Numbered from the stretch's first letter, positions 1-15,046 are shown. The stretch: DNA of 64,000 nt from Nitrospira sp. (GCA_024998595.1 JACOEK010000003.1:310001-374000); one strand, 5' to 3'. Numbers and translations: made by a program. The notes: generated from the letters alone by a model not told the origin.

Positions 1-4193
<4,193 letters not shown>

Positions 4194-4459
4194 ACGACCT
4201 ATCGAGGCTAAAGGTACGGCACTGATGTGTGAGAGTGAAAAATGGATCCTTGGATCAGATCAAAGCCTAGGGTTCGATCTGCAAGACTTGCCCGATGTCT
4301 TGAGAAGACGACGAAAATGGGTCCTCTCGGGTCACTATCATCCATTGCTTATTACACTTAGCATAGGCGGAGAGACGCATCAAGCCTTGAGACGATTTCT
4401 TGCTCCGCGGCAAAGTATCACAATATCAGCCGCTTACCTTCGTGAACCGGTTCGCGCGC

Positions 4460-5167
4460 TCATGGATTCCCCGTAGACGAGGCCGGGCTGTCATCCCGCA
4501 CGATAAATGGCTCCGTATCGAGCGCTCGTTTCAGGTGCGCGGCGGCCTGCTCGGCTTCGACTTCCGTTTGAAACTGACCGGCATACACCCGATACCGACG
4601 GCCGTCCGGAAGATCGACCGCGATCGCTCGAGAACCGGGATAGGCGCTCCTGAGCCGTTGCAGCAGCGCTTGTGCATTGGCGGGGTCGGCAAACGATCCG
4701 ACCTGTACACGCAACACCCCCATCTCACCGGCTCTCCCCTGGTAGCTGATAACCCGCAGTTCGATATCATCCGTACCCCGCCCGACCATGCCAACCGCCT
4801 GGGCGCCTGCAAGCGAGAGATCCAAAATTCGTCCCCGCGCAAATGGCCCCCGATCGTTAATCCGCACCGTCACCTGTCGTCCTGTCGTCAACGACCGCAC
4901 GACCGCCACAGACCCCAGCGGTAACGTGCGATGCGCCGCCGTCAGTTTATGCATGTCGTAGATTTCGCCGCTCGCCGTGCGGTTGCCGTGAAAACCGGGC
5001 CCATACCACGACGCGCTCCCCCGCTCCACAAATCCCAAGGGGTATCCGGGCGGATAAGAAGGACGGGCCGGACTCCAGCCGGCGCAACCATTGAGCCACG
5101 TGGTCAGGAGAAGAACGCACAGAGGGAAAAGAAGACGGCTTGCACTGGTCCTCTCTTCCCCCGGCAT
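4460..5167 (-). CDS. rlpA: RlpA-like septal ring lytic transglycosylase lipoprotein with SPOR domain
   Basis: Lipobox (TTWLNGC), RlpA double-psi barrel (GSASWYGPGFHGNRTASGEIYDMHKLTAAHRTLPLGS), C-terminal SPOR-like repeat. Confidence 0.9.
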   Translation of the reverse strand: MPGEERTSASRLLFPLCVLLLTTWLNGCAGWSPARPSYPPGYPLGFVERGSASWYGPGFHGNRTASGEIYDMHKLTAAHRTLPLGSVAVVRSLTTGRQVTVRINDRGPFARGRILDLSLAGAQAVGMVGRGTDDIELRVISYQGRAGEMGVLRVQVGSFADPANAQALLQRLRSAYPGSRAIAVDLPDGRRYRVYAGQFQTEVEAEQAAAHLKRALDTEPFIVRDDSPASSTGNP

Positions 5168-5175
5168 GAGGCGGA

Positions 5176-5616
5176 TCAAAATTCGTCGAGTGAATGGGTG
5201 CGCAGCACCCCGAGGGCTTTCGTGGTATTCGAGACGGTCAGCACGACAATGGCACGTTTGCCTTCCCGCGACGGGGTGCAATACCCGCACTTCACATTGA
5301 TGCGGGCCCTGGTAAGCGAATCGGCCACTTGTTTCAAAGCGCCGGGCTTGTTCTCCAGGCTTAAAATCAGGGCGGTCTCTTCGCGGAATTTAATTTTGGA
5401 TTTTCTCAGCGCGATCCGCGCGGCATCGACATCGGCCACGATCAGCCGCAGTTTTCCAGGCCCTGTCACTTCCGGCGCGGAAAAGGCCTTGATGTTGACC
5501 CCTGCGGCCCCCAGCACCGCCGCCACTGAGGCCAGCACACCGGGCTTGCTCTGTCCACTCACCACAAATTGCGTCGTTGTCGGCATCGGCTCCTCTCCCT
5601 CTGCTGAGTCAGTCAA
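5176..5616 (-). CDS. ACT domain-containing protein
   Basis: Tandem ACT-like repeats (QSKPGVLASVAAVLGAAGVNIKAFS; ENKPGALKQVADSLTRARINVKCGY). Confidence 0.85.
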   Translation of the reverse strand: MTDSAEGEEPMPTTTQFVVSGQSKPGVLASVAAVLGAAGVNIKAFSAPEVTGPGKLRLIVADVDAARIALRKSKIKFREETALILSLENKPGALKQVADSLTRARINVKCGYCTPSREGKRAIVVLTVSNTTKALGVLRTHSLDEF

Positions 5617-5949
5617 TCAGCCTGTGTGAATCTGCTTATACCCGTAGAGCCATTGAGCAGTCGTCCCACCGATATTTCTGACCGTGTGGGACATGCCCGC
5701 TGGAATGAGGACTTCCTCGCCCGGAGCGGGCGTGAAACGCTGTCCTCCAAACTCCAGTTCCAACCGGCCCGCGACCGGCATGATCAATTCATCCGTCGCG
5801 TGGCGGTAATCCTCCCATACTTGTCCTGGCGGATCAACCCAAAGATCACAACTGAAGCCCCGCGCGAGCCATTCCGTCATTACCCACTGCCGGTCGACTG
5901 TCGCCCTCATCTCGCCTCCGGTCACGGCCGCTCGGGGTATGGCGAACAT
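5617..5949 (-). CDS. Cupin domain protein
   Basis: Cupin motifs (ELIMPVAGRLELEFGGQRFTPAPGEEVLIPAGMSHTVRNIG). Confidence 0.85.
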   Translation of the reverse strand: MFAIPRAAVTGGEMRATVDRQWVMTEWLARGFSCDLWVDPPGQVWEDYRHATDELIMPVAGRLELEFGGQRFTPAPGEEVLIPAGMSHTVRNIGGTTAQWLYGYKQIHTG

Positions 5950-6089
5950 ATCATGCGAAGCACATACGGGGGTATATCACTGTCGATCAGGAACTGATGG
6001 AGCGGACATGAGGATCGAGGCGGAATGTGTGGCGATAGTAGCGCGTGAGCGGTCGCGAGCCCCAGCTCCGCGAACATGTCTCGAACTCA

Positions 6090-7190
6090 TTACGCCGATG
6101 AGCGCAATTCCATGGTCCGGCCAGGCCTGCGTCCCAAGCGGCGTTCGAGGCATGCTAATACGGCAGCCTCATCCGGCGGCAAACAGCCGGCCGAGCGAAC
6201 GAGTGATCTGGAGATCTGCGAGGTCAATGAACTGGCCAAAGACCCCTCCAAGTAGGCTTGTACGATTTCCGGATGCACATAACATTTCCGGCACACGGTC
6301 TTGGTATTGCCGAGTCGCTTCGCCACTGTCTCAATCGCTGTCACGACATTCCGTTTGGCCTGCGCCGCCGAACCACTCGCGTGACACTCTTGCAAAGCCT
6401 TCGCAGCCAGCACCGTGCCGGCCCAGGTTCGAAAATCTTTGGCCGTGAACTCCTCTCCCGCCATACGCCGAAGATAGTCATTGACGTCTGCGGCATCTAT
6501 GCCATGCCTGGCTCCCTGCGCATCGACATATTGAAAGAGCTCGAATCCCGGGAGGTCCCGGCTTTGTCGAACGATACGCGCCAACCGGCGGTCCTTGAGG
6601 TCCACCAGATGCACGATCCCGCTTTTGCCGCGAAATTCGAACCGGACCGTCGCCCCGTCGACCTTGGCGTGACGGTCGCGCATCGTGGTCAGACCGAAAG
6701 ACTTGTTGGTCTTGGCATATTCCTCATTGCCGATTCGGATCAGCGTCGTCTCGAGCAACCGCACAACCGTGGCCAAAATCTTTTCTCGCGGAAGGCCAGG
6801 CAAAGCCAAGTCTCGCTCGACCCGCTTCCGGATACGCGGCAAGAGCCTGGCGAACGCGAGCATCCGTCCATATTTATTCTCATCCCGAACTTCCTGCCAG
6901 CGCGGGTGATAGCGATATTGCTTTCGCCCTCTGGCATCACGCCCGGTCGCCTGTAAATGGCCATTGGGATCTGCACAGATCCACACGTCTTTCCAGGCGG
7001 GAGGAATGACAAGGGAGCGGATACGGCGAAGGTGTCGCTCATCGCGAAGCGGGATTCCGGAGGCGCTGAGATACGCATGGGTTCCGCGCTTCGTGACGCG
7101 CCTGAATCCTGCCACGCCTTCTCTCACATACCGCAGCCCGGCAGAGCGTGCCGACCCCAAGACATCTTTCGGCGAGATGATTCGCATCAT
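6090..7190 (-). CDS. DNA topoisomerase IB
   Basis: Topo IB signatures IPPAWKDVWI, TKNSFGLTTMRDRH-like block, FRGKSG, and CYVHP containing the catalytic Tyr. Confidence 0.93.
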   Translation of the reverse strand: MMRIISPKDVLGSARSAGLRYVREGVAGFRRVTKRGTHAYLSASGIPLRDERHLRRIRSLVIPPAWKDVWICADPNGHLQATGRDARGRKQYRYHPRWQEVRDENKYGRMLAFARLLPRIRKRVERDLALPGLPREKILATVVRLLETTLIRIGNEEYAKTNKSFGLTTMRDRHAKVDGATVRFEFRGKSGIVHLVDLKDRRLARIVRQSRDLPGFELFQYVDAQGARHGIDAADVNDYLRRMAGEEFTAKDFRTWAGTVLAAKALQECHASGSAAQAKRNVVTAIETVAKRLGNTKTVCRKCYVHPEIVQAYLEGSLASSLTSQISRSLVRSAGCLPPDEAAVLACLERRLGRRPGRTMELRSSA

Positions 7191-7221
7191 GATTGGGTGT
7201 GCGCCATGAATTGAAGAGGGG

Positions 7222-8796
7222 TCATGCTTTCCCCTGCTCCTTTACCAACCCTGGTAAAATTGCTTTGAAGAAGGCGTTTTGAATCAGCGTTCCCATCACC
7301 TGCCACGTATCAGCAGAGGGATTCGTCACCGGGCCTGTTATGCCTGCGTCCGCCGCAACCTGATCCTGGCCCGGATTGTTGAGCAGTTCTACGATGCCAC
7401 TGATGACCGACTCGAACACTTTTTTTGTCCATGCCTTCTCCTCATCTTGCTCCGGGTCATAGACTTCAACATCTTTGAATATCGGCTTGAGATAACCGGA
7501 CACTTGTTTGTGGCGGATGGAGAGCTCGCTGAAGAGTGAGAGGTTGCCTCGATGGACATCGAAGTCGGCATAAGACCGCAGCACATCGTTGAACGATTTC
7601 AGATCGGTTTTGACAATTTGCACTCCGACATCGAAATCGGGAGATGGCTTCTCAGGCCGGAACGTGCCGACAATGACGCTGCGCCCCGTGCCCATAAGCC
7701 GGCCCGTCACTTTGATGACCGCATCGCCTCCTTGCAACTCGCGCAACCTGGTGGTGAAGTTGTCGAGATCTGCATTCACCTCTGAGACAAACACCCGGTA
7801 AGGGTGGCTGGTTGTCTTATTCACGAATCCAAACTCGCTGTCCAACACCTTTCCTTGGTTCACATTGATGACCAGAAGAGGACTGTCCTTCGCTTTCTTG
7901 GCCACAGCCACGGCTTCTGCCCGGCGGGCCTCGTCTGTGGGGCGTCGGCGATACAAATAGTCTGCCTTCACCCCTTCCAAACGGATTTCCCGCACATCCG
8001 CCACCTGCTTCCACGGCGCATATTCGGCATGGCCGTTCGCGGTGATCTTGCCCCGATCGAGCTGCAGGCTGTAGCCCCCGGCGAGACCGGCAAAATCGTG
8101 TAGCGCGAGATCGTCCAGGTTGAAATCGACAGTGAAGGCCGGAAGCGGTTTGGTCAGCACATTAGCATGGCCTTCAGCCGCGACACGGCCCCCTTCCGGA
8201 AGCCGTGCTTCCAGTTTGATCGCGGACGGATACTCCTGACCTTCTCCGCCACGGTTGCTGATCTCCCTGGCCTCGAACTGTATGTCAGTGAGTTTCACCG
8301 GCGGCGCCTTCGAATGGTCGAAGTATGTGATCTGGGCCTGCGTTACCTTCAACTCGCTGATCCGAAGCGGCAGGAGGTTTCGAACGATGTCCTGCCAGCC
8401 GCTCGGGCGTGCCTCATTGAGCTCCGTCTTGGCTTGGGGGCGCGTCAAGTCGGCGGACGGTCCGTCGAGCCGATGGTCGCTCACAAGGTTGCCCGTCAGT
8501 AATCCAGTTAAATGAATGCCCGCATGCCATTTTGGAATGTGAACCATCGGAGGATGAGGATGGCGTTTCTGGATGAGAGTCACGTTTTCAAGATCGAGCG
8601 ACAGGGTCAGAGGATGAAGGTCGAGTTTGCCGATGCGAAGGGTATGCACGTTGAGCGAGGCGTTAGCTTTGTCTTCAATATACTTCCTCACTGGCTCATC
8701 GGCGATTGCCGAGGCGAGCAACATCAGGGTTACGAGGGCGACCCCAATACCCCCGACCCACTGTATCCAACGTGCAATGATCGGGTGAGTAGGCAC
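7222..8796 (-). CDS. DUF748/AsmA-like membrane-anchored protein
   Basis: N-terminal TM helix followed by a long AsmA/DUF748-like beta-rich region (TLSLDLENVTLIQKRHPHPPMVHIPKWHAGIHLTGLLTGNLVSDHRLDGPSADLTR). Confidence 0.75.
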   Translation of the reverse strand: MPTHPIIARWIQWVGGIGVALVTLMLLASAIADEPVRKYIEDKANASLNVHTLRIGKLDLHPLTLSLDLENVTLIQKRHPHPPMVHIPKWHAGIHLTGLLTGNLVSDHRLDGPSADLTRPQAKTELNEARPSGWQDIVRNLLPLRISELKVTQAQITYFDHSKAPPVKLTDIQFEAREISNRGGEGQEYPSAIKLEARLPEGGRVAAEGHANVLTKPLPAFTVDFNLDDLALHDFAGLAGGYSLQLDRGKITANGHAEYAPWKQVADVREIRLEGVKADYLYRRRPTDEARRAEAVAVAKKAKDSPLLVINVNQGKVLDSEFGFVNKTTSHPYRVFVSEVNADLDNFTTRLRELQGGDAVIKVTGRLMGTGRSVIVGTFRPEKPSPDFDVGVQIVKTDLKSFNDVLRSYADFDVHRGNLSLFSELSIRHKQVSGYLKPIFKDVEVYDPEQDEEKAWTKKVFESVISGIVELLNNPGQDQVAADAGITGPVTNPSADTWQVMGTLIQNAFFKAILPGLVKEQGKA

Positions 8797-9017
8797 AACA
8801 TTGACCTCTTCCTATTGTTTTGAGGACATCCCAGGGTACCAAACCAGCACAATCCTCCAACTCGGATGAACCCTAGTGGTGAAAAAACCGACAACAGGAC
8901 AAATGCAAAGCGATATGGCATAGACCTCTGCAGCCCTGCGGTTCAGACAAGGGTATACTGTCACATGCGTAGGCCCAGTGCGGCCAGACAGATTTTCTAG
9001 AGGGGGGAATCTCGGCC

Positions 9018-9632
9018 ATGACGGACTATCTCGACGTGTCGTATCGATTCACGCTGCTCGTAGCCACTCTCTTGATCATCGGATGTACAGGTCCACAGCA
9101 TACCTATCCGGCAGGAGATTTCCCGGGTTCTGGACTTCCCTCTCCGAGAGAAATCATCTCTATGGATACGTCGTGGGAAAGGGAGTTTGGACAGGTCCAA
9201 GGAGTTAAAGCCAGCGGACTCGTGTTTGTCTCGGGTCAGGTGAGCGTCGATGAGAAAGGCCTCCTCGTCGGCAAGGGCAGCCTGGAAACACAGATGCGAC
9301 AGGCCTATGCCAACGTGGCGAAGGTGCTGCAGCAGTTGAATCTCACCATGAATGATGTGCTGGAGGAAACGCTCTACGTCACGGACATGCCACCAGCGCT
9401 CACCCTCGGTCCAAAAATCCGGCGCGAGGTCTATGGCGGTCCGCCTGCCGTGGCGAGTACATTGCTCCAAGTGCAACGTCTTGCCTTTGCCGATGCCATG
9501 ATCGAGATCCGGGTCATTGCGAAGGCGGGAATGACAGCCTCGCCACGTTCGGGAGGATCATCGGATGAGTCGCCGCGGCGTGGAAGCCGCGGCGGCGGGC
9601 GAGGGCGAAGCGGGGGATACGGAGGGTATTAG
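9018..9632 (+). CDS. RidA/YjgF-family protein with lipoprotein signal and Gly/Arg-rich C-terminal tail
   Basis: Lipobox TLLIIGC, RidA core (GLVFVSGQVSVDEKG...NVAKVLQQLNLTMNDVLEETLYVTD), tail SPRRGSRGGGRGRSGGYGGY. Confidence 0.85.
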   Translation: MTDYLDVSYRFTLLVATLLIIGCTGPQHTYPAGDFPGSGLPSPREIISMDTSWEREFGQVQGVKASGLVFVSGQVSVDEKGLLVGKGSLETQMRQAYANVAKVLQQLNLTMNDVLEETLYVTDMPPALTLGPKIRREVYGGPPAVASTLLQVQRLAFADAMIEIRVIAKAGMTASPRSGGSSDESPRRGSRGGGRGRSGGYGGY

Positions 9633-9682
9633 TGACCGGTTGAAGCTTTCAGGTACGTTGGCTCGTCGGAGAATGGGGGCGG

Positions 9683-9714
9683 TGACCAGGCAACAATGGT
9701 CTGTTGCCCGGTCA
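9683..9714. terminator. Candidate bidirectional terminator hairpin
   Basis: TGACCAGGCAACA-N6-TGTTGCCCGGTCA, one mismatch, in a convergent gap; no strong T-run. Confidence 0.45.
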
Positions 9715-9746
9715 TGTGGCACGCGCTCTCTTCCCTTCAAGGAGGT

Positions 9747-10112
9747 TCAGCAGTGAACGGCACTTAGACAGACAACGGGCTCACTCCAATTAGCTTGCGG
9801 TTTGCGTTGTTCGACATGTCCGGCTAGCCAGCGCAATCGAATCTGATCCGCGTCAGACATCCGGATAAACTCGAGTCCCACCTGCCCGTCGCTCACCCAA
9901 CGCACAGCCGCCAACTTGATCTGCATGGGTGAGGGGCTGGTAGGGAACGTCAGCCGCAGGTCCACATACTGGCCCACCTTGAGTTTCATGCGCGTCGTCA
10001 GGAGGCAGCCCGGCACGGAGAGATTGACCATTTCCGCCTGTCCGACCAGGCCGTTACACGACAACACACAGGTGCTCTGTACTGACGCTCGTGAACTGTA
10101 TCGCTTTTTCAT
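9747..10112 (-). CDS. PilZ domain protein
   Basis: RYSSR (RxxxR) near the N terminus plus NLSVPGC (D/NxSxxG) and AVRWVSDGQVGLEF. Confidence 0.75.
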   Translation of the reverse strand: MKKRYSSRASVQSTCVLSCNGLVGQAEMVNLSVPGCLLTTRMKLKVGQYVDLRLTFPTSPSPMQIKLAAVRWVSDGQVGLEFIRMSDADQIRLRWLAGHVEQRKPQANWSEPVVCLSAVHC

Positions 10113-10238
10113 CCGTCCTCCTCGTGGTGTGGGCCGCCGAATCAGCTGATACTCAAGCCTAGCCGAGGGGTCGCACCGGCACATTACCTGGTGTTGGTAA
10201 CTCGGAAGGGGGGGAATGTAGAGGATGGATGGCAAAAA

Positions 10239-10277
10239 AAGGCCGCGACTACCCTCTTTTTCTAAGGTAGCCGCGGC
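10239..10277 (-). terminator. Rho-independent terminator of nrdJ
   Basis: On the minus strand GCCGCGGCTACC...GGTAGTCGCGGCC followed by TTTTTTT. Confidence 0.8.
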
Positions 10278-10310
10278 TTTGCCGTCATGCTGAACACTGG
10301 TTCGTCGAGG

Positions 10311-13300
10311 CTATGAGCACCCGCTCGTTTCTCCGCAACTCATGCACTTCAGACAGGTTCCGTTGCGCACCAGGGTGAACTGTTTGCAATTCTGGCAAGG
10401 GTCACCTTCGTACCCCTTCTCCTTGGCTTCCTGGCGCACCGAAGTCACGGTGACGGTCTCGCGCTTCAGTTCCACCTTATGCGCGACGCTGCCATTGCCC
10501 GGCCGATGACTATGGCCGTTGCCGCCGTTCATCCCGTTCCGCCGCACAGGCAGATGTTCGGTGAGGATCGACGACTTGGCCAACGCGGTCATGTCCGCCT
10601 CTTCATCCACGCATTCCGGATCTTGTTCATCCTTCTTCATCGAATCCATGCGCAGATCTTCTTCACGCACCTGCGACAGATCGGTCCGCTCCAGATACGT
10701 GATCGCGAGTTCGCGGAAGATGTAGTCGATGATCGACGTCGCCATCTTGATACGATCGTTCAGTTTCACCGGCCCGTTCGGCTCGAAGCGGGTAAACACG
10801 AAGGCTTCGACGAACTCCTCCAGCGGCACGCCGTGCTGCAGGCCGAGAGAAATCGCGATGGCGAAATTGTTCATCAAGCTGCGGAAGGCGGCGCCTTCCT
10901 TGTGCATATCGAGGAAAATTTCGCCGAGCGTGCCGTCCTCGTATTCGCCGGTGCGAAGATAGAGTTTGTGGCCACCGATGATGGCCTTCTGCGTGTACCC
11001 GCTGCGTCGAGCCGGGAGCGACCGCCGCTTGTGGAGGTACCGCACCAGCACGCGCTCGGCCACTTTTTCAGCCACGGTCAAGACGCTGGGCGTCGCTTCC
11101 GCGCCCTTGCCGCTGTCGGATGAGGCGTTGAGCGGTTGGCTCAGCTTCGATCCGTCACGATAGAGAGCCACGGCCTTGACCATGCTCTTCCAGGCGAACA
11201 GGTATGCCGCTTTCACATCTTCCAGCGTGGCGTCGGCAGGCATGTTGATAGTCTTGCTGATGGCGCCGCTGATGAATGGCTGGGCCGCCGCCATCATGCG
11301 GATATGAGCATCGACGGCAATATAGCGCTGACCGATCCTGCCACAACGATTGGCGCAATCGAAGATGGGCAGATGTTCGAGCTTGAGGTGTGGCGCGCCT
11401 TCCACGGTCATCGTGCCGCAGCAATAGTCGTTCGCCGCCGCCACATCTTCCTGAGTGAAGCCCAGGGTCTTGAGCATGTTGAACGTCGGGTCCGCCAACT
11501 GCGCGTCGTTGATGCCGAGTTTCTGCCTGCAGAAATCTTCACCCAAGGTGTACTTGTTGAAGACGAACTGGATTTCGAACGCCTGCGCCAACGATCCTTC
11601 CAGCCGCTCCAGCGCCGCATCGTCGAAACCCTTTTGACGCAGTACTTCGTGATTGATGAACGGCGCACCCTTCAAGGTTTGATGGCCCGCACAATAGGCT
11701 CCGATGTCCCGGATTTGCGCATCGGTGTACCCGAGTGCCTGCAAAGCCGGGGGTAGACTCTGGTTGATGATCTTGAAGTAGCCCCCGCCCGCCAGTTTTT
11801 TGAACTTGACCAGGGCGAAATCCGGTTCGATGCCGGTTGTGTCGCAATCCATGACCAGTCCGATCGTGCCGGTCGGCGCAATGACAGTCACTTGCGCGTT
11901 GCGGAACCCGTAAGCCGTGCCCAATTCCAAGGCACGATCCCAGGCGCGCCGCGCCGCCAAGAGCATGGCCGGTGGACAATGTTCCGGTTGAATCGAGGCC
12001 GGCAGAATCGTGAGGTCCTCATACTCCTCATGAGGCGCGCTATACGCCGCCCGCCGGTGATTCCGGATGACGCGCAACATCGATTCCCGATTCCGGTTGT
12101 AGCCGGGGAAGGGACCGATCTCCGCCGCCATTTCCGCCGACGTCGCATAGGATTCGCCGGTCATGATCGCCGTGATCGCGCCGCAAATCGCCGTCGCCTT
12201 CTGCGAATCATAGGGAATGCTTTGTTTCATGAGGATGGTACCGAGGTTGGCGTAGCCCAGCCCCAGCGTCCGATACTCGAAACTCTTCTGCGCAATCGCG
12301 CGGCTGGGGAACGAGGCCATCAACACGCTGATTTCCAGGGCCACGGTCCAGAGACGGACGGCATGGCGGAAGGAATCCAGATCGAACTCCCCTTCCGCGT
12401 TGAAAAACTTGGCGAGGTTCAAGGAGGCCAGGTTGCAGGCCGTGTCGTCCAGGAACATGTATTCGGAACAGGGATTCGACGCGTTGATCCGCCCGTCTTC
12501 CGGACAGGTATGCCATTCGTTGATCGTCGTATCGTACTGTGTGCCGGGATCGGCGCAAATCCAGGCCGCCCAGGCGATTTTGTCCCAGAGGTCCCGGGCT
12601 TTGATCGTCCTGCTGACCTTGCCGTCGATCCGGCGGCGCAATTCCCAATCGCCATCCCGCTCCAAGGCATCGAAGAAGCCGTTCGGGATACGCACGCTGT
12701 TGTTGGAATTCTGCCCCGACACGGTCTGGTAGGCCTTGCCGTCCCAATTGGTGTCATATTCGTGAAACACAAAGTGGGTGTAGCCCTGCTTCGCATAGTC
12801 GAACATGCGATGGATATAGGCTTCCGGCACCATGTCGCGACGGGCGGCGGTCACGGCTTCCCGCAACACCTGGTTGTGCTTCATATCCAACTCGAGGTGC
12901 CCCAATCCCTGCGCATCGACTAATTGGCAGGCCTTGAGCACGGCATTGAGCCGTTGTGCACAAATCTTGGAGCCGGTGACCATGGCGGCCACCTTCTGCT
13001 CTTCGACAACTTTCCAGTCGATGAATTCTTCGATATCGGGGTGATCGAGATCCAGGCAGACCATCTTGGCCGCGCGCCTGGTCGTTCCGCCCGACTTGAT
13101 CGCCCCGGCGGCGCGATCGCCGATCTTCAGGAACGACATGAGCCCTGACGAACGCCCGCCACCCGACAAGGACTCGCCGTCGCCGCGCAACCGCGAGAAA
13201 TTCGTGCCGGTGCCGGATCCGTACTTGAAGAGCCGTGCTTCGCGAACCCATAGGTCCATGATGCCGTTCTCATTGACCAGATCATCTTCAATCGACTGGA

Positions 13301-13853
13301 TGAAACAGGCATGGGGTTGAGGATGCTCAAAGGCGTTTGTCGCCCGCACCACCTCGCCCAATTTGGGATCGACGTAGAAGTGGCCCTGCGCCGGCCCCGA
13401 CAGCCCGTAGGCATAGTGCAGCCCGGTGTTAAACCATTGCGGGCTGTTGGGAGCGGCCATTTGATAGGCCAGCATGTAACACATTTCATCGTGGAAGGCG
13501 GTCGCATCCTCCGGCGTTTTGAAATAGCCGTGATTCTTGCCCCAGAAGGTCCAGCACCCGGCCAACCGGTTGAACACCTGACGGGAGTCGCGCTCGCCTC
13601 CCAGCACGGGCTTGCCTGCGGCATCCACCACCGGCGTGCCATCCTCATGAACTTGCGGGACACCGGCTTTCCGGAAGTATTTTTGCGCCAGAATATCGAT
13701 CGCCAACTGCGTCCAATGTTCCGGGATATCGATATGCTCCAACTTGAAGACGGTCGATCCGTCGGGATTCCGGATCTCCGAGGAACGTTTTACGAACGCA
13801 AGACCCTCATAGGGGCTCTGCCCACGCTTGGTGAATCTACGTTCAATCCTCAC
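10311..13853 (-). CDS. nrdJ: Adenosylcobalamin-dependent (class II) ribonucleoside-diphosphate reductase
   Basis: 1180 aa; class II RNR motifs ([54 protein letters not shown]) and C-terminal Cys-rich [28 protein letters not shown]. Confidence 0.96.
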   Translation of the reverse strand: MRIERRFTKRGQSPYEGLAFVKRSSEIRNPDGSTVFKLEHIDIPEHWTQLAIDILAQKYFRKAGVPQVHEDGTPVVDAAGKPVLGGERDSRQVFNRLAGCWTFWGKNHGYFKTPEDATAFHDEMCYMLAYQMAAPNSPQWFNTGLHYAYGLSGPAQGHFYVDPKLGEVVRATNAFEHPQPHACFIQSIEDDLVNENGIMDLWVREARLFKYGSGTGTNFSRLRGDGESLSGGGRSSGLMSFLKIGDRAAGAIKSGGTTRRAAKMVCLDLDHPDIEEFIDWKVVEEQKVAAMVTGSKICAQRLNAVLKACQLVDAQGLGHLELDMKHNQVLREAVTAARRDMVPEAYIHRMFDYAKQGYTHFVFHEYDTNWDGKAYQTVSGQNSNNSVRIPNGFFDALERDGDWELRRRIDGKVSRTIKARDLWDKIAWAAWICADPGTQYDTTINEWHTCPEDGRINASNPCSEYMFLDDTACNLASLNLAKFFNAEGEFDLDSFRHAVRLWTVALEISVLMASFPSRAIAQKSFEYRTLGLGYANLGTILMKQSIPYDSQKATAICGAITAIMTGESYATSAEMAAEIGPFPGYNRNRESMLRVIRNHRRAAYSAPHEEYEDLTILPASIQPEHCPPAMLLAARRAWDRALELGTAYGFRNAQVTVIAPTGTIGLVMDCDTTGIEPDFALVKFKKLAGGGYFKIINQSLPPALQALGYTDAQIRDIGAYCAGHQTLKGAPFINHEVLRQKGFDDAALERLEGSLAQAFEIQFVFNKYTLGEDFCRQKLGINDAQLADPTFNMLKTLGFTQEDVAAANDYCCGTMTVEGAPHLKLEHLPIFDCANRCGRIGQRYIAVDAHIRMMAAAQPFISGAISKTINMPADATLEDVKAAYLFAWKSMVKAVALYRDGSKLSQPLNASSDSGKGAEATPSVLTVAEKVAERVLVRYLHKRRSLPARRSGYTQKAIIGGHKLYLRTGEYEDGTLGEIFLDMHKEGAAFRSLMNNFAIAISLGLQHGVPLEEFVEAFVFTRFEPNGPVKLNDRIKMATSIIDYIFRELAITYLERTDLSQVREEDLRMDSMKKDEQDPECVDEEADMTALAKSSILTEHLPVRRNGMNGGNGHSHRPGNGSVAHKVELKRETVTVTSVRQEAKEKGYEGDPCQNCKQFTLVRNGTCLKCMSCGETSGCS

Positions 13854-13987
13854 TGGTTCCTCCTTAACAGATGCCTAACGTTCGGTGCAGATGCCGGACG
13901 GCGAGTGTGTATTGGTTGGGACGGGAAAAGAGGCCTGGCCATCCAGAGGTACATTCTCTTTGAAAAACGCTCTCGACTGCATTGCAT

Positions 13988-14031
13988 ACTAGATATAGTG
14001 ATCCCATTTTTTTGTCAAACAAAATGTTGTG
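13988..14031 (-). promoter_or_regulatory. Putative tandem NrdR boxes bracketing the nrdJ promoter
   Basis: Minus strand: CACAACATTTTGT (14019-14031) and CACTATATCTAGT (13988-14000), centres 31 bp apart, with TTGACA (14013-14018) between. Confidence 0.75.
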
Positions 14032-14112
14032 GCACACCTGTGAGTAATGGGGATAAGCTGGTGATAGCGGCTCCGCTAGATTTGGGGCTGCTTTTCTCCA
14101 TTTTTCGCTGAG

Positions 14113-14121
14113 TTATCCACA
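14113..14121 (+). promoter_or_regulatory. Consensus DnaA box TTATCCACA
   Basis: Exact match to TTATCCACA, overlapping the left arm of the hairpin CCACAGCC-TTCCAGA-GGCTGTGG. Confidence 0.5.
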
Positions 14122-14181
14122 GCCTTCCAGAGGCTGTGGAAGAAGTTTTTCACAGGGAGGCGAGAAAATTCCTGGCACAGA

Positions 14182-14556
14182 CTAAAAAGCGAGCCGACCG
14201 ACCTTCACTGTCGCCTCCTCGACCCCTCGTAACGGGACAAATTGACCGCCGATACCCAGCACCAGCACCGGTTGATCCAACACGTTCGTTTCAAACAGGC
14301 TGAGCAGGCCCCAATTGTTGCGCCGGGTATTCGGCCGGACGACTCCTTCGACGAGTTTAGGACCCTGCGATCGAAAAATCGATCGGATCAGTTCGCGGTC
14401 GCGGCGCGGTCCGGATTGATCCATTTTATCGATCTCGGCCGACAAGCGCGCTTCGACGAACTGCAGATAGGTCTCCATCGTCGGATTGGTCGCCGCCAAC
14501 CAGACCGCAATCATCAAACTTCCGACCAATCCGGCCAAAGTCACCGTACTCATCAC
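14182..14556 (-). CDS. DUF4359-like small membrane-anchored protein
   Basis: N-terminal TM then NPTMETYLQFVEARL...; weak family recognition. Confidence 0.6.
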   Translation of the reverse strand: MMSTVTLAGLVGSLMIAVWLAATNPTMETYLQFVEARLSAEIDKMDQSGPRRDRELIRSIFRSQGPKLVEGVVRPNTRRNNWGLLSLFETNVLDQPVLVLGIGGQFVPLRGVEEATVKVGRLAF

Positions 14557-14714
14557 GTACTTTCTGCGAGCATGCGCCGCACGATCAATAGCGGACGACA
14601 GGCGTTCGGCGGTTTGACAAATGCGCCACGTCTGTTTAGCTTACGCCCGATTTCCAAGGAATGGAATACGAAGGCGTGTGTTCACGCCTGTTCGACAGTC
14701 ACGGAGGAGCCACT

Positions 14715-15005
14715 ATGTTCGTCTGGAGTAAACGCCTCGTTGCCGGCCTGCTGGCAGGTTTTGTCCTGCTCATCGGAATATTCCTTGTTCAGGGGGAGCC
14801 GGAATCGATCAGCGGCCTGAAGATCCACACCACCCGCTGGATGGCGGTGAACTATATCGGTCTGCTGATATGGGTGTTTATCTGGATGTTCGATCAAGCC
14901 CGTGTGCGTGGAAAGAATGTGTTGCTGTGGCTGGTGCCCTTTGCCTTGGCACCGCTGCCGACCTTGATGCTGTTTATTTTGTTTCTGCAACGGAAGGTGA
15001 AGTAG
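14715..15005 (+). CDS. Small multi-TM protein
   Basis: MFVWSKRLVAGLLAGFVLLIGIFLVQG..., three predicted hydrophobic segments; preceded by GGAGGAG. Confidence 0.65.
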   Translation: MFVWSKRLVAGLLAGFVLLIGIFLVQGEPESISGLKIHTTRWMAVNYIGLLIWVFIWMFDQARVRGKNVLLWLVPFALAPLPTLMLFILFLQRKVK

Positions 15006-15046
15006 CGCCGACGGACGCTGACGAAAAGAGGCTTTCGCACCCCCTG

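Noticed and set aside
11892-12923. 343-aa ORF antisense to nrdJ
   Set aside because: Shadow ORF; nrdJ has clear motifs throughout
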